64,000 bases of DNA from Bacillus inaquosorum KCTC 13429 (GCF_000332645.1 NZ_AMXN01000001.1:744001-808000); one strand, 5' to 3'; shown: positions 6,972-18,978, counted from the stretch's first letter. Translations and numbers: made by a program. Notes: a model not told the origin generated them from the sequence alone.

Positions 6972-8174
6972 TTAACTTCCTAATTGGTCTGCGGAGGAGA
7001 GCTTAATATCAACGGATTTTTCTTTTCCGCCGCGGTAAAACCTCACCTTCACCCGGTCACCGACTTTTTTCTGATAAAGCCGTTTCCGCAAATCAACAAT
7101 ATCATTTACTTTGTGTCCGTCAAATTCCGTGATGACATCCAGTTCCTTAAGCCCTGCTTTTCCGGCAGGTGAAAAGGCGTCGACACCCATCACAACCGCG
7201 CCATTGGTGACATCCTTAGGAAGCTTCAGTGTTTCATCCCAATGATAGCTTGCGATGTCGCTTAGCGATTTCATTTCAATGCCAAGGAACGGTCGTTTGA
7301 CTTCGCCATATTTCTCCAGATCCTCTATCACCGGAATCACAAGCTTAGACGGAATCGACAGGCCAATCCCTTCAACCGCCGACTCGGCAATTTTCATTGA
7401 ATTGATGCCAATGACTTTCCCGTCCATATTTAACAAAGCGCCGCCGCTGTTCCCAGGGTTAATGGCCGCATCTGTTTGCAGGACTTCTGCGTTCCAGTCA
7501 GGCTGTCCGTCATCGTTTGAATCCACTGGAATTGCCCTCTCCGTACCTGAGATGACCCCCTGTGTGACAGAGCCTGCAAACTCAAGGCCTAACGGGTTGC
7601 CAATCGCAATAACCGGCTCCCCTGATTTCACTTTATCTGAATTTCCGAAGTCGGCGACTGCTTTTATTTTATTGCTTTTCACCCGTAAAACAGCCAGGTC
7701 CATCAGCTGGTCGCTGCCGACAAGGTCAGCCGATACACGCGAGCCGTCTTTCAGGCTGATTTCAATTTGGGAAGCGCCCTCGATAACATGATGGTTGGTC
7801 ACGACATAAGCGGAGTTGTCATTTTTCTTATAGATGACGCCTGAGCCGCTCCCAGCCTCGCCGCTCTCTCCCCAAATATCTGATTTTTGGATGTTCACAA
7901 CACCGACAACGGCGGGCGACACATTGCTGACAATCTTGGTGACGGCGTTGTTGACACTGACATTCACCGTTCGGATTGATTCTTGGCCATTGTTGTTCTG
8001 CTGCTGATCTAAGGCGCCCGTATCTAACCCTTCATTTGACAGGTACGGCATGATAAACGCCATTAATACGGCACCGACAATCACGCCAATCAGACTAGAA
8101 AGGAAATATCCTTTTTTGCTTCTCTTTGGCTGTTCAGGAGTAGTATGTTCTTCCTCACGATCGTAATCCACCAT
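6972..8174 (-). CDS. htrC: HtrC (YyxA), membrane-anchored HtrA-type serine protease
   Basis: The product has 400 residues: a short cytoplasmic tail, one membrane anchor at about 23-44, a Q/N-rich linker, a trypsin-like protease domain and one PDZ domain at about 290-390. The catalytic triad is visible as His129 in VTNHHVI, Asp159 in MDLAVL and Ser243 in GNSGG. HtrA proteases degrade misfolded proteins outside the membrane. The gene is last in the walRKHIJ order, as in strain 168. AAGGATGG upstream supports the ATG at 8174. It is paralogous to HtrA and HtrB but is not known to be CssRS-controlled. Confidence 0.95.
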   Translation of the reverse strand: MVDYDREEEHTTPEQPKRSKKGYFLSSLIGVIVGAVLMAFIMPYLSNEGLDTGALDQQQNNNGQESIRTVNVSVNNAVTKIVSNVSPAVVGVVNIQKSDIWGESGEAGSGSGVIYKKNDNSAYVVTNHHVIEGASQIEISLKDGSRVSADLVGSDQLMDLAVLRVKSNKIKAVADFGNSDKVKSGEPVIAIGNPLGLEFAGSVTQGVISGTERAIPVDSNDDGQPDWNAEVLQTDAAINPGNSGGALLNMDGKVIGINSMKIAESAVEGIGLSIPSKLVIPVIEDLEKYGEVKRPFLGIEMKSLSDIASYHWDETLKLPKDVTNGAVVMGVDAFSPAGKAGLKELDVITEFDGHKVNDIVDLRKRLYQKKVGDRVKVRFYRGGKEKSVDIKLSSADQLGS

Positions 8175-8255
8175 ATTCCATCCTTTCCAAGAACGTTAAT
8201 ATGGTTATATTGTGGGTTAGAAACTCCTATAATAGTCATGATTTACATAGAAAAA

Positions 8256-9050
8256 TTATACAGCGCAAAGCGGCGTGGCCTTCTTCGGATCGGTGTCATA
8301 CAAATCAAATGTCTCACCCGTCACAAACCCTTTAGAAGCTAATGTCTGCTGCACAGACATTCTCGCCAGCTCCTTCATGTTGTTGTCCTGGCTCAAATGT
8401 GCCAAGTAAATTCGTGACGTCTCATCGCCAATGACATCGGTCATCGCCAAGGCAGCATCTTCATTTGAAACGTGCCCCACGTCACTTAAAATCCGCCGCT
8501 TAATGCTCCACGGGTATCTTCCCATTTGCAGCATACCGACATCGTGATTGCTTTCAAACACAAACACATTCGCTGACCGGATGATCCCTTTCATCCGGTC
8601 GCTGACGTATCCCGTATCTGTCATTAATGCGAGCTTTCGGCCGTTATAATGGAATACATAAAACATGGGTTCCGCCGCGTCGTGAGAGACGCCAAACGAT
8701 TCCACGTCAAGTCCGCCGAACGACTTCACCGTCTCCATCGGAAACACAAATTTTTGATCGGTGTCTATTTTGCCGATATGGTTCTCCATCGCTTTCCATG
8801 TCTTCTCATTCGCATAAATCGGAAGCTTGTACTTTCTGGCGACCACACCGAGTCCCTTAATATGGTCACTATGCTCATGCGTCACAAAAATGCCGTCTAC
8901 ATCATCCAGCTTACGCCCGATCTGCGCCATCAGTCCATCCATGGCTTTCCCGCTCAAACCGGCGTCCACTAAAAATGCGTGATCCTCTGTTTCGAGGTAA
9001 AACGCATTTCCCGTACTCCCGCTCGCAAGTACGCTAAATTGCAAGCTCAT
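8256..9050 (-). CDS. walJ: WalJ (YycJ), metallo-beta-lactamase-fold exonuclease-like protein
   Basis: The product has 264 residues with the metal-binding motif HEHSDH at 58-63 and later conserved His and Asp residues in GHVSNEDAA and [10 protein letters not shown]. These place it in the metallo-beta-lactamase superfamily. YycJ homologues have been reported to have 5'-3' exonuclease activity linked to mismatch repair, and in walRK operons the protein also affects coordination of cell-wall metabolism. It is cytoplasmic, without a signal peptide. The gene follows walI by 20 bases, in the normal operon order. Confidence 0.95.
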   Translation of the reverse strand: MSLQFSVLASGSTGNAFYLETEDHAFLVDAGLSGKAMDGLMAQIGRKLDDVDGIFVTHEHSDHIKGLGVVARKYKLPIYANEKTWKAMENHIGKIDTDQKFVFPMETVKSFGGLDVESFGVSHDAAEPMFYVFHYNGRKLALMTDTGYVSDRMKGIIRSANVFVFESNHDVGMLQMGRYPWSIKRRILSDVGHVSNEDAALAMTDVIGDETSRIYLAHLSQDNNMKELARMSVQQTLASKGFVTGETFDLYDTDPKKATPLCAV

Positions 9051-9070
9051 GTCTGTTCACTCCATTATTT

Positions 9071-9913
9071 TCATTGATCTGTATCTAAAATCGTACTCTC
9101 CAAAGCATTCACAGTAAAATACTCTTGTACTGTCTTTTTCTCACCGTTCACCTTTTTATCGTACTCGACCGTAATTCTCCATACCGGTGCCAGCACCTGC
9201 GTACTTGTCAGCGGATATTGTGCTACGTAGCCGAATTTACAGCTCTTCACAGTGCTGTATTCTTTTAATTGATTTTGATAGTACAATAGCTCAACCGCAT
9301 CCATTTCAGTGATTAAGCTTTCTTTCTGAATTTGCTTAAAGGTCTCAAGCGTTGTCTGGTCGTACGACACAACCTCGTTTTTAGCGTTTAAGTGCAGCAC
9401 CACTTGCCCGATCATATTAGAGGAATTGTCGGTCTTCTGGTAAATATAATGACCTTCATACGTTTGGAAGAAAACAATTTCTTTCTTCGATTTATCAACC
9501 TTCCAAAGCTTATATTTTTCGCCATCTTGGATTTTCGAAGAAACAAGCGTCTGAGCATCGTCCTCGATATTCTTCTTTGATAGGGCGATCGGATTCGTGA
9601 ACTTCATTTTCAGGCTCGTTACTTTATGATCATCACTAGGCATGTCCATCAAAGGCTTTTGATCCTTCAGCGCCTCAATTTCCTCCTTGGTGAAGGTCTT
9701 TTGATTTGCTGTGATCCGGTAGCCTTCTGTCGCTTCCTTATTCAGGCCTTCATACGTGATATGGTCGGCCTTCATATCATGCTCGACATCATTTTTAATG
9801 ACCTCATATTCCTTGCTGGTCGCCTGCCATTTTTGAAAAAACTGATAACCTAAGAAAATATCTAAAATGAGGAAGGCAACGATGAAGATTGATTTTGTCT
9901 TATTCCACTCCAC
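9071..9913 (-). CDS. walI: WalI (YycI), membrane regulator of WalK
   Basis: The product has 280 residues with a single N-terminal membrane helix at about 8-24 and an extracytoplasmic domain of the YycI type. With WalH it binds the kinase WalK in the membrane and restrains its activity. The start overlaps the end of walH by 14 bases, so translation is coupled. Residues such as [18 protein letters not shown] at the membrane segment are typical of the family. No enzyme motif is seen. Confidence 0.95.
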   Translation of the reverse strand: MEWNKTKSIFIVAFLILDIFLGYQFFQKWQATSKEYEVIKNDVEHDMKADHITYEGLNKEATEGYRITANQKTFTKEEIEALKDQKPLMDMPSDDHKVTSLKMKFTNPIALSKKNIEDDAQTLVSSKIQDGEKYKLWKVDKSKKEIVFFQTYEGHYIYQKTDNSSNMIGQVVLHLNAKNEVVSYDQTTLETFKQIQKESLITEMDAVELLYYQNQLKEYSTVKSCKFGYVAQYPLTSTQVLAPVWRITVEYDKKVNGEKKTVQEYFTVNALESTILDTDQ

Positions 9914-11267
9914 TGTTTGCCCCCTCCTTCATCAATAAATCCTTTGTGATCGGCACAATTTTTCCATTTACTTTCATCGCCCAGACCGGTTCCAGTTCAA
10001 CAAGAGGATCATCGTTGGTTGATGTTGATACCAATTGATAAGCAAGGAAGATCTGATCAATTTTGTCCGTATCATAAGCGGTTTGTTTGGCAAGCAGCAT
10101 CTTCACCTCGCTGCCGCTCATCAGCTCTGTCTCACTTGTTTTAATCGGGTTCGTTCCGAGACTGTAATTCGGCCGCTTATAGCTGAGAATATCATCGTTC
10201 GCCCACTGCACCGTAATCGCCGATGTCGCTCCGAACGGTTTGGCGGTGCTGTTAATGACCGGCATCTGATCCATAAAGATATAGAAGCTCAGCTGCTGGC
10301 TGTCATTGATATTGAAAAATTGATAGTGATCCGTCCAGCTTCCCGTATCCTCAAGGTATTTTTGGCTCTTTTTGATTAATTCACCTGTTTGATAGGATGT
10401 GCTCTGCACTAAATTGCGCTGCTGGAATTGCACCTGGCGCTGGCTTAGATTCACATCTAACCGGCTGATCCCATCTGTCAGGACATTTCTGTTGTTGTAA
10501 TTCGAATCTTCTCTTACAATGCTCGGATCGCTGAACAAAGCCTGCTTAAAGGTGTTAGTTTTAATCGATTCTGTGACAAACTCTTTTTTGTCCATCGTAA
10601 GCGGTTTGTTCGGCAGCAGGAATTCTTTTTTAGAGCCAATTGAGAACAAACTGTACGCCGGCATGTTTGATTGCCTGTTTTCCAAGTCGTTCATAATGTT
10701 CCGGTAGTTTGCCGATTCAACGGTCACTTCCAGAATGAGCTGTTTGCTGTAAGACACCAAATAGATTTTCTTGTTCGCTTTTGTTTCATTGAACGGAATC
10801 AGAATATGATCAAACGAACTGTATTCAAACGACTGATTAGACCATTTAAACAGCGTTTGGAATATATCAATAGGAATCGTGTCACTGAATTGCAAGTCAA
10901 GCTTCGCTTCATAACCGCCTATTCCATAAAACCAGCTCTTGAATCCAACCTTGTCATACTGATCAGAGATATCTTTAATTCCTTTTACATCCCAATGCGG
11001 CAAGTCAGACCAGACTTCTTCATAGAGGGCTTCATTATCCACTTTGTAATGAGCGCCGTCATCATGGATAAACATTTCCCTTGGCCTTATCGTTTCAGAC
11101 AGCTTTTGGGTGTTTTTTTCGATTTTATGCTTCTCACGCACAGTAGACTCTGTTGATGATGAGCCTTCAGAAAAGTTTGGCTGGAACGTCCATATCCCCC
11201 ACGTAAAAACAAGACTGATGACGACGAGTACCGTAAGTAATATCGTTTTTATATTTTCACGCTTCAT
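9900..11267 (-). CDS. walH: WalH (YycH), membrane regulator of WalK
   Basis: The product has 455 residues from the ATG at 11267; the ATG three codons upstream sits directly on the GAGG ribosome site and was rejected. There is one membrane helix at about 6-26, then a large extracytoplasmic YycH domain. WalH acts with WalI to inhibit WalK through transmembrane contacts. The start lies inside the last codons of walK (about 11 bases overlap) and the end overlaps walI. No catalytic motif is visible. Confidence 0.95.
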   Translation of the reverse strand: MKRENIKTILLTVLVVISLVFTWGIWTFQPNFSEGSSSTESTVREKHKIEKNTQKLSETIRPREMFIHDDGAHYKVDNEALYEEVWSDLPHWDVKGIKDISDQYDKVGFKSWFYGIGGYEAKLDLQFSDTIPIDIFQTLFKWSNQSFEYSSFDHILIPFNETKANKKIYLVSYSKQLILEVTVESANYRNIMNDLENRQSNMPAYSLFSIGSKKEFLLPNKPLTMDKKEFVTESIKTNTFKQALFSDPSIVREDSNYNNRNVLTDGISRLDVNLSQRQVQFQQRNLVQSTSYQTGELIKKSQKYLEDTGSWTDHYQFFNINDSQQLSFYIFMDQMPVINSTAKPFGATSAITVQWANDDILSYKRPNYSLGTNPIKTSETELMSGSEVKMLLAKQTAYDTDKIDQIFLAYQLVSTSTNDDPLVELEPVWAMKVNGKIVPITKDLLMKEGANSGVE

Positions 11268-13092
11268 CCCAATCATCCTCTTGTTCCTCTTTATATGGAA
11301 GAGTAAATGTAATCGTCGTGCCTTTTCCTTCTATGCTGTCCGCCCAAATATCTCCGCCGTGCGCCTGAACCATTTCTCTTGCAATCGCCAGCCCCAGGCC
11401 GGTGCCGCCAAGCTTTCTCGTTCTCGCTTTATCAACCCTGTAGAAGCGGTCAAAGACTTTTTCGACATCTTTTTTCGGAATTCCGATCCCTTCATCCTTG
11501 ACGCTGATATAGAGGAGTTCTTCCTCTTCATTTACATCAATGGAGAACGTGACATGTCCGCCTTCCGGTGAGTATTTTAAAGCGTTGGAAATAATATTAT
11601 CGAGCACCTGGGTAATTTTATCCTGGTCAATCTCGACGTACAGATTTCTGTCCGGCAGATTGCGGATAAATTCCACATGCTGTTCTTTTGTCATTTCAAA
11701 ACGGTCAATAATAAGCGACATAAACCGGACAATCTGAATCCATTCCCGGTTGAATTGATAATCCTTGCTGTCAAATTTCGAAAGCTGCAGCAAGTCATTG
11801 ACAAGCCGGATCATACGCTCTGTTTCATTTTGCGTCACCATTAAGAAACGCGGGGCAATGTCTTTATTTTCCCACGCACCCTCAGCTAACGCCTCTAAAT
11901 AACTGCGCATTGTCGTGAGCGGCGTCCGCAGCTCGTGTGATACATTCGCAACGAATTCCCTGCGTTCCTGATCCATTTTCTCTTGCTCGGTTACATCGTA
12001 AATGACAGCGATTAAACCATCAATTTTACCATGTTCCCTCTGAATCACAGAGAAATTCACGCGAAGCACCGTTAATTGATCATCGCGCTCAATTTCAAGC
12101 AGCATAGAATCCTGCTGCTCTACTAAATCTTCAAATGTATAATTCTCTTGAATCCCCAGCAAGCTCGTAATCGGCATTTCTAAGGCTGTTTCACGTGAAA
12201 CGTTCAGCAGCTCCAGCGCCGGGCTGTTTAAGAGAATAATCGCTCCGTTTCGATTTGTTGCGATAACGCCGTCTGTCATATAGGCAATAACAGAGGCAAG
12301 CTTTCTGCGCTCTCCTTCCGTCATCGCCTGGGCATCTTCAAGCTCTCTCGTTAAGTGATTAAACGTGGTGGCTAGCTGCCCAATTTCATCATGTCCATAC
12401 TTTTTAACCTTCCTCGAGAAGTTCCCTTTCGCAAGCTCCATCGCCTGCTTTCTCATATCCGAAAGCGGATGGGTAATGGTTCTTGCCAGAAAAATACCGA
12501 GAAGGGCCGTCAAAACGAGTGCCAAACCAGTGCCGGACGCCAGTATCGTGTTGATGGTCTTCATTTGATTAAAGACCTCTTCCATACTCGCGACAACATA
12601 GATCGCGCCGACAACCTCTTGGTTTTCAGTCATGACGGGCTTCGCGGAAATGAGGACTCTGATTTTGCTTTTCGGGTCATAGTACTTTCTTAAATACGAT
12701 TGTTTAGTAGAAAAAATTCTTTTAAAGATCAGATCGGTTGTTTGTTTCCCTGCAACTTCCTCACCATACGGTTTTGAAGAACCGACCACTTCATAGCTTT
12801 TATCTACAAAACTAATTTCCCGAACCTCATCACTTTTCGTGAAGTCATTCAAAATACGGCTGACGTCATCCTTGATGACGGTGCTGTCATTATCGCTTTT
12901 ATATTCTTGTTCGATATAGTAAGAAAGGTTGTCGATTCGCTGATTCAGCGATTGTTCATAAGAGCTGATCAGCGACTTCTCTACCTGATTGACAAAATAC
13001 ACACCAATGATTTGCATTGCAATGATAATCAAAAGCACATAAATCAAGGTAATCTTAAATTGGATCGACCGAAAAAAACCAACCTTATTCAT
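11257..13092 (-). CDS. walK: WalK (YycG), essential cell-wall sensor histidine kinase
   Basis: The product has 611 residues. TM1 is at about 12-32, an extracytoplasmic Cache-type domain follows, then TM2 at about 183-203, HAMP, a cytoplasmic PAS domain (about 260-370), HisKA with the phosphoacceptor in FVANVSHELRTPLTTM and an HATPase with GGTGLGLAI. WalK phosphorylates WalR and controls autolysin and wall-turnover genes; it localises to the division site. It begins 7 bases after the walR stop codon. Length and domain order match strain 168. Confidence 0.97.
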   Translation of the reverse strand: MNKVGFFRSIQFKITLIYVLLIIIAMQIIGVYFVNQVEKSLISSYEQSLNQRIDNLSYYIEQEYKSDNDSTVIKDDVSRILNDFTKSDEVREISFVDKSYEVVGSSKPYGEEVAGKQTTDLIFKRIFSTKQSYLRKYYDPKSKIRVLISAKPVMTENQEVVGAIYVVASMEEVFNQMKTINTILASGTGLALVLTALLGIFLARTITHPLSDMRKQAMELAKGNFSRKVKKYGHDEIGQLATTFNHLTRELEDAQAMTEGERRKLASVIAYMTDGVIATNRNGAIILLNSPALELLNVSRETALEMPITSLLGIQENYTFEDLVEQQDSMLLEIERDDQLTVLRVNFSVIQREHGKIDGLIAVIYDVTEQEKMDQERREFVANVSHELRTPLTTMRSYLEALAEGAWENKDIAPRFLMVTQNETERMIRLVNDLLQLSKFDSKDYQFNREWIQIVRFMSLIIDRFEMTKEQHVEFIRNLPDRNLYVEIDQDKITQVLDNIISNALKYSPEGGHVTFSIDVNEEEELLYISVKDEGIGIPKKDVEKVFDRFYRVDKARTRKLGGTGLGLAIAREMVQAHGGDIWADSIEGKGTTITFTLPYKEEQEDDWDEA

Positions 13093-13099
13093 ATGGGCA

Positions 13100-13807
13100 T
13101 TAGTCCTGTTCTGGGTTTCTCAAGTAATAACCTACGCCGCGGCGTGTGACGATCCAATTTGGATGGCTCGGGTTGTCCTCGATTTTTTCACGAAGCCGGC
13201 GGACTGTTACGTCAACCGTTCTGACATCGCCAAAGTAATCATATCCCCAAACGGTTTGAAGCAAATGTTCACGTGTCATCACTTGTCCGATATGTTTTGC
13301 TAAATAATGAAGCAATTCGAACTCACGATGAGTCAATTCGATTGTTTCATCTCGTTTTGATACGACATACGCGTCAGGGAAGATGACGAGAGAGCCGATA
13401 TGAATCTCGTTAGAGGACGACTCTTCCTCCGCAGGCGCTGTTGTCAGCTGACGGCGCAGGTTCGCTTTTACACGTGCCAGAAGCTCGCGTGTGCTGAATG
13501 GTTTTGTGACATAGTCATCAGCGCCGATTTCAAGCCCGATGACCTTGTCAATTTCTGAATCCTTTGCCGTCAGCATAATGATCGGCATATCATATTTCTT
13601 TCTGACTTCACGGCACACTTCAACGCCGTCTTTATTAGGAAGCATAATATCTAAAAGAATTAAATCAGGCTGAAGCTCTTCTACCATTTCAACGGCTTCA
13701 TTTCCGTCGTGGGCACAGTGCACTTCATAGCCTTCTTTTCTTAAGTTAAATTCCAATATATCTGCAATCGGTTTTTCATCATCTACTACAAGGATCTTTT
13801 TATCCAT
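13100..13807 (-). CDS. walR: WalR (YycF), essential response regulator of cell-wall homeostasis
   Basis: The product has 235 residues from the ATG at 13807; the adjacent ATG at 13810 is equally possible, with AGGAGG about 9 bases before it. The receiver has DD (9-10), phosphoacceptor Asp53 in LLDIMLP and Lys in VTKPF. An OmpR-type winged helix ends in [13 protein letters not shown]. WalR activates genes such as yocH, cwlO and lytE and is essential in B. subtilis. It is first in the operon walRKHIJ-htrC. Confidence 0.97.
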   Translation of the reverse strand: MDKKILVVDDEKPIADILEFNLRKEGYEVHCAHDGNEAVEMVEELQPDLILLDIMLPNKDGVEVCREVRKKYDMPIIMLTAKDSEIDKVIGLEIGADDYVTKPFSTRELLARVKANLRRQLTTAPAEEESSSNEIHIGSLVIFPDAYVVSKRDETIELTHREFELLHYLAKHIGQVMTREHLLQTVWGYDYFGDVRTVDVTVRRLREKIEDNPSHPNWIVTRRGVGYYLRNPEQD

Positions 13808-13910
13808 CATTTTGATTTTCCTCCTGCCGAATAACTTCATTTCATCTATATAACATTCGTTTCATCACTTATGGCCCATGTAAACAATGGGTCCTTGTCT
13901 ATTATAACGG

Positions 13911-13916
13911 TTTAAG
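13911..13916 (-). promoter_or_regulatory. Candidate -10 element of the wal operon
   Basis: On the minus strand TATAAT lies about 100 bases before the walR start, followed by a small GGCCCAT/ATGGGTC inverted repeat (about 13873-13893). The matching -35 at 17 bases spacing is weak (CTTTAT), so only the -10 is supported. Confidence 0.4.
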
Positions 13917-14191
13917 GTCAAAAGATAAAAAAAATAAAGGTTTAGAAAAAAAACACATGTTTCACCTTTATCCTCCAATTGTTTATCTTTTGTCATGCTG
14001 GTCAACTTTTTTAAAAAAAGATAACTTTACTGAAACCTCCCCTCACCGGAGTGCGTCTTTATCAATGACGTCTTCTTCTTTGAACCGGCCGCAGGGCCGG
14101 TTCTCCCTTTTTCTTCTATTATAACACTCCTCATGTTTGCCTTTTTCCTAAAAGAAAAAACGCACCTACGATTGCAGATGCGTTTGGTAAG

Positions 14192-14264
<73 letters not shown>

Positions 14265-14302
14265 AAATGTTTTATTTTTCTCTACTAAGTAAAGTAAAAT
14301 GG

Positions 14303-14376
14303 CGGTCCGGACGGGACTCGAACCCGCGACCTCCTGCGTGACAGGCAGGCATTCTAACCAACTGAACTACCGGACC
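14303..14376 (-). tRNA. trnY-Asp: tRNA-Asp (GTC)
   Basis: Acceptor GGTCCGG pairs with CCGGACC, the anticodon loop is CTGTCAC (anticodon GTC) and the discriminator is G. The length is 74 bases. Confidence 0.96.
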
Positions 14377-14457
14377 TTACAGTAATTGCCCGGAGAGCTG
14401 TCGTGTCAGCTCTCACAGACAAATAAGGAATTTAGCAATAACGCTAAAGTAAATCAA

Positions 14458-14529
14458 TGACCCGTACGGGATTCGAACCCGTGTTACCGCCGTGAAAGGG
14501 CGGTGTCTTAACCGCTTGACCAACGGGCC
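14458..14529 (-). tRNA. trnY-Glu: tRNA-Glu (TTC)
   Basis: Acceptor GGCCCGT pairs with ACGGGTC (one G-U pair), and the anticodon loop CTTTCAC carries anticodon TTC. The length is 72 bases. There is an AT-rich spacer before the next tRNA. Confidence 0.96.
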
Positions 14530-14538
14530 TTCACGAAA

Positions 14539-14614
14539 TGGTGAGCCATGAAGGACTCGAACCTTCGACCCTCTGATTAAAAGTCAGATGCTCTACCAAC
14601 TGAGCTAATGGCTC
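14539..14614 (-). tRNA. trnY-Lys: tRNA-Lys (TTT)
   Basis: Acceptor GAGCCAT pairs with ATGGCTC and the anticodon loop is CTTTTAA (anticodon TTT). The 3' CCA is encoded. It is the first gene of the four-tRNA cluster, just after the tRNA-proximal spacer from purA. Confidence 0.96.
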
Positions 14615-14800
14615 TTAAGATGTCGGAATTTCCATAGAGCAAACGACTTGGAATATGTTCTCATCTTGTACTCTATTGAAGCAGTTTCCGTAACAACGAG
14701 ATTTATAATATCACGAACAAATAGAAGTGGCAATAACTTTTTTGGTTTTTTTTCATATTTTTTTCTCAGACCAACTTATCTGCGGCTTTCAAACAAAAAA

Positions 14801-14823
14801 CAAGCCCCTATATCAGGGGCTTG
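14801..14823 (-). terminator. purA terminator
   Basis: CAAGCCCCT (14801-14809) pairs with AGGGGCTTG (14815-14823), and on the minus strand a TTTTTTGTTT tail follows. It lies just past the purA stop codon. Confidence 0.88.
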
Positions 14824-14837
14824 CAAGCATATTCTAT

Positions 14838-16145
<1,308 letters not shown>

Positions 16146-16180
16146 TTAACCTTTCAAAACGATTCTATTCAAACAAATCA

Positions 16181-16258
16181 AGTTTATCAGTGAAGAAACA
16201 GAAAGTCAATTGTAAATCCGAACATTAAATTATTGTAAATCTATATTCGTTCGCTTTC
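16181..16258 (-). promoter_or_regulatory. purA promoter and PurR boxes
   Basis: On the minus strand TTGACT (16204-16209) and TAAACT (16181-16186) are separated by 17 bases. Upstream, 16214-16226 on the plus strand reads AAATCCGAACATT, a full match to the PurBox consensus AWWWCCGAACWWT. A second, imperfect and inverted box has the core GTTCG at 16249-16253. Tandem inverted PurBoxes bind the repressor PurR, which is released by PRPP. Confidence 0.82.
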
Positions 16259-16335
16259 ATTCGTTTTATAAGCGTTTTCTCACCGTTTTGTCATAAAAAG
16301 CTCGCGAAACTTTCATCCTTTAGCACAAAAAAGAA

Positions 16336-16755
16336 TCACTTGCCTGATATTCCTTTTGTATTCATAAAAACGACTCGCCAGCCATCCGGATCCTCTATCG
16401 TCACGCCGCCATGGCTCCAGTACGGATTCTCAGATTCGACCTCTTGATAGCCCATGTGTCTCAGCCTTGAAGTGATCGCTGTCAGTTCATCCACATTCGG
16501 CACATAAAAAACGAGGAGGCTGTCGGGGTGAGGAACAGGGGCACTACTTTCCTTCTCATGCTGGGTGAACTCCAAATGATAATCGGCATGCGGGAGACCG
16601 AACATGACACCGTCATACCCGTTATGCTGCGAAAATTCGCCAATTCGTTTCAAGCCCAGCCCTTCTTCATAAAAACGAATGATTTCATTAAGCTGGCCCG
16701 TAGGCCGCGCAATCCGGATTTGCGCTGCATGAAAATATGAAAAACGATTTCCCAT
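16336..16755 (-). CDS. yycE: YycE, glyoxalase/bleomycin-resistance-fold protein
   Basis: The product has 139 residues from the ATG at 16755, with AAGGAG 7-8 bases upstream. It forms one VOC-type double beta-alpha-beta-beta-beta unit: FYEEGLGLKRIGEF near the N-terminus and a C-terminal GGVTIEDPDGWRVVFMN. VOC proteins include metalloenzymes and drug-binding proteins; no substrate is known. The gene lies between purA and dnaC on the same strand, as in strain 168. Confidence 0.9.
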   Translation of the reverse strand: MGNRFSYFHAAQIRIARPTGQLNEIIRFYEEGLGLKRIGEFSQHNGYDGVMFGLPHADYHLEFTQHEKESSAPVPHPDSLLVFYVPNVDELTAITSRLRHMGYQEVESENPYWSHGGVTIEDPDGWRVVFMNTKGISGK

Positions 16756-16850
16756 ATTACCATCTCCTTTTTGCACCATTTTATTAAAACGCTTTCAAAT
16801 TTACATCGGCTGAGCGGACGGTATTTCTTCCGTCTTTCGAATGAAAAAAA

Positions 16851-16871
16851 CCCCAAGATCAGCTCTTGGGG
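16851..16871 (-). terminator. dnaC terminator
   Basis: CCCCAAGA (16851-16858) pairs with TCTTGGGG (16864-16871), followed on the minus strand by a run of T. It abuts the dnaC stop codon. Confidence 0.85.
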
Positions 16872-16872
16872 G

Positions 16873-18237
16873 TTATGCGCCGGGCGGAACACCTGCGTCA
16901 TCAAAACGCCGTTCCAGGTTGACGAATTTATTGTATTCTTTTACGAACGCAAGAGACACGGTTCCTACCGGGCCGTTACGCTGTTTGGCAATAATGATTT
17001 CGATAATATTTTTATTCTCGGTTTCTTTGTCATAGTAGTCATCACGATAAAGGAACGCGACAATATCCGCGTCCTGCTCGATACTTCCTGATTCCCGGAT
17101 ATCAGACATCATCGGACGTTTATCCTGACGCTGCTCAACGCCCCGGGAAAGCTGAGAAAGCGCGATAACAGGGACTTGCAGCTCCCTGGCGATCGACTTC
17201 AGTTCACGGGAAATTTCTGATACTTCCTGCTGACGGTTATCCTTTGAACGTCCGCTTCCCTGAATCAATTGCAGATAGTCGATCAAAATCATGCCAAGTC
17301 CGCTTTCCTGCTTCAAGCGGCGGCACTTGGCGCGGATTTCACTCACGCGGATCCCCGGTGTATCATCAATGTAAATCCCGCTGTTCGACAGGCTTCCCAT
17401 CGCCATCGTCAGCTTGCCCCAATCCTCTTCCGTCAGGTTACCGGTACGGAGATTCTGGGCATTGATATTTCCCTCGGCACAGAGCATACGCATAACGAGC
17501 TGCTCTGCCCCCATCTCTAGACTGAAAATCGCTACGCTCTCGTCGGTCTTGGTTGCCACGTTTTGTGCGATGTTCAGGGCAAAGGCTGTTTTCCCCACTG
17601 ACGGACGGGCAGCCACAATGATCAAGTCGTTGCGCTGGAACCCGGCAGTCATCCGGTCAAGCTCAGTAAACCCTGTCGGAATCCCCGTGATATCGCCTTT
17701 TCGATTGTGAAGCTGTTCGATATTGTCATATGTTTGGACAAGGACGTCCTTAATATTTTGGAAGGCACTCGTATTTTTGCGCTGCGCCACTTCCATAATC
17801 GTTTTTTCCGCTTCACTGAGTAAATCCTCAACCTCATCCTCACGGGTATACCCGTCTTGAGCAATGGTTGTCGCTGTTCTGATCAATCGGCGAAGAATCG
17901 ACTTTTCCTCAACGATTTTCGCGTAATATTCTATGTTAGCCGCTGTCGGCACCGAGTTTGCGATATCTGTCAGATACGAAATGCCGCCCACTTCTTCCAG
18001 CAGGTCTGTGTTCGCAAGCTCTGATGTAACCGTCACTAGATCAACCGGTTCACCTCGGTCTCCGAGCACCAGCATCGCATTATAGATTTTTTGGTGGGAC
18101 ATTCTATAAAAATCATCTGGAATCAATACTTCTGAAGCCAGTGTTAAAGCAGACGGCTGTAAAAAAATAGCGCCTAACACGGCTTGTTCGGCTTCTATAT
18201 TTTGCGGAGGAAGCCGATCATTTAGAAGGTCTGTCAT
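16873..18237 (-). CDS. dnaC: DnaC, replicative DNA helicase (DnaB homologue)
   Basis: This is the hexameric 5'-3' replicative helicase of B. subtilis, loaded by DnaI, DnaB and DnaD. The 454 residues start at the ATG at 18237, giving MTDLLNDRLPP; the ATG three codons upstream is less favoured. The N-terminal DnaB domain covers about 10-115 and the RecA-like ATPase domain starts near 180, with Walker A RPSVGKT at 211-217 and Walker B in MILIDYLQL. DnaB-family inteins often occur at the Walker A site; none is present here. Confidence 0.98.
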   Translation of the reverse strand: MTDLLNDRLPPQNIEAEQAVLGAIFLQPSALTLASEVLIPDDFYRMSHQKIYNAMLVLGDRGEPVDLVTVTSELANTDLLEEVGGISYLTDIANSVPTAANIEYYAKIVEEKSILRRLIRTATTIAQDGYTREDEVEDLLSEAEKTIMEVAQRKNTSAFQNIKDVLVQTYDNIEQLHNRKGDITGIPTGFTELDRMTAGFQRNDLIIVAARPSVGKTAFALNIAQNVATKTDESVAIFSLEMGAEQLVMRMLCAEGNINAQNLRTGNLTEEDWGKLTMAMGSLSNSGIYIDDTPGIRVSEIRAKCRRLKQESGLGMILIDYLQLIQGSGRSKDNRQQEVSEISRELKSIARELQVPVIALSQLSRGVEQRQDKRPMMSDIRESGSIEQDADIVAFLYRDDYYDKETENKNIIEIIIAKQRNGPVGTVSLAFVKEYNKFVNLERRFDDAGVPPGA

Positions 18238-18406
18238 GCTAAGCACCGTCCTCTCATTAAAAAATCTCCAAACTCCATTCTACCATTTCTGCAGAAAAAA
18301 AATAGAAAAATTGTCTGTTTCCTGTTTTTTTCAGCTAGCCGATTGGATCGTTTCGGACAGTAACAGGGCGGGAAAAACGCAATAAAACGTGAGGGAGGAA
18401 TGAAAG

Positions 18407-18607
18407 ATGATAAAAAAATATGCGGTTACACCCAATGTCGATGCGGACGGCTGGTTTATTAAGGTGGAGAATGTGGCTCCGACAGCTTTGTATACATCTA
18501 AAGACGCCGCAATTGAAAAAGCCAAACAGGTGGCAAAGGAAAACAGCCCGGCAAAGCTTGTGATTTATGACCAGTTTAAAAATGTGGAAGAAGAACACTC
18601 ATTTTAA
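18407..18607 (+). CDS. yycD: YycD, small DUF2188-type protein
   Basis: This small protein has 66 residues, and its gene has GAGGGAGG before the ATG. The content is typical of DUF2188: a WFIKVEN strand, then SKDAAIEKAKQVAKE helix and LVIYDQ. No biochemical role is known. It is transcribed opposite to dnaC and followed by a hairpin with a T tract. The position matches yycD in strain 168. Confidence 0.88.
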   Translation: MIKKYAVTPNVDADGWFIKVENVAPTALYTSKDAAIEKAKQVAKENSPAKLVIYDQFKNVEEEHSF

Positions 18608-18613
18608 TGAATG

Positions 18614-18641
18614 AAACCCTTCGCTGCAGCGGGGGTTTTTT
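18614..18641 (+). terminator. yycD terminator
   Basis: AAACCC and CGCTGCAGCG form an imperfect stem closing with GGGTTTTTT, directly after the yycD stop codon. Confidence 0.7.
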
Positions 18642-18654
18642 AGCGGATATCAGC

Positions 18655-18858
18655 TTATTTCATCCATTTGAAGCCTGTGTGCATCATCAGATCGGCCGCC
18701 TTTTGATACAAATCCCACTCCTCGAACGAAGCACATTTCCCCATCAGCTCCTGAAGCTTTAGCCTTACTGCTATATATTCTTCAAAAGTGACAGCTTTCT
18801 CAGTGTCTTTTTGGTGTTCCTTCAGCATTTGTTTTAATAATGACAACGGTGCATGCAT
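18655..18858 (-). CDS. Small protein of unknown function
   Basis: The product has 67 residues from the ATG at 18858, preceded by AAGGAGGGG. It is probably cytoplasmic and largely helical, with charged stretches (LLKQMLKEHQKDTEKA) and the pattern FEEYIAVRLKLQELMGKC. No known motif or membrane segment is recognised. It lies between yycD and yycC; a small gene occurs at this position in strain 168, but I am not certain of its name. Confidence 0.72.
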   Translation of the reverse strand: MHAPLSLLKQMLKEHQKDTEKAVTFEEYIAVRLKLQELMGKCASFEEWDLYQKAADLMMHTGFKWMK

Positions 18859-18978
18859 AAGACCCCTCCTTTCCTCTTTTATAACGGGCATTTTCGGATT
18901 GCTCCATTCCTTTGTTACATCTTCTTACATTTCACACCTGATTCTTGTACAATGGACAGAAGAGAGGAGGGATCTTTT

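Noticed and set aside
13841..14180. DnaA boxes or an origin near walR
   Set aside because: No cluster of TTATCCACA-like sites was noticed; oriC should lie to the right beyond the window.
18853..18978. N-terminal extension of YycC
   Set aside because: The upstream frame covers a promoter-like -10 and has no ribosome site, while the GTG at 18979 has a strong one.
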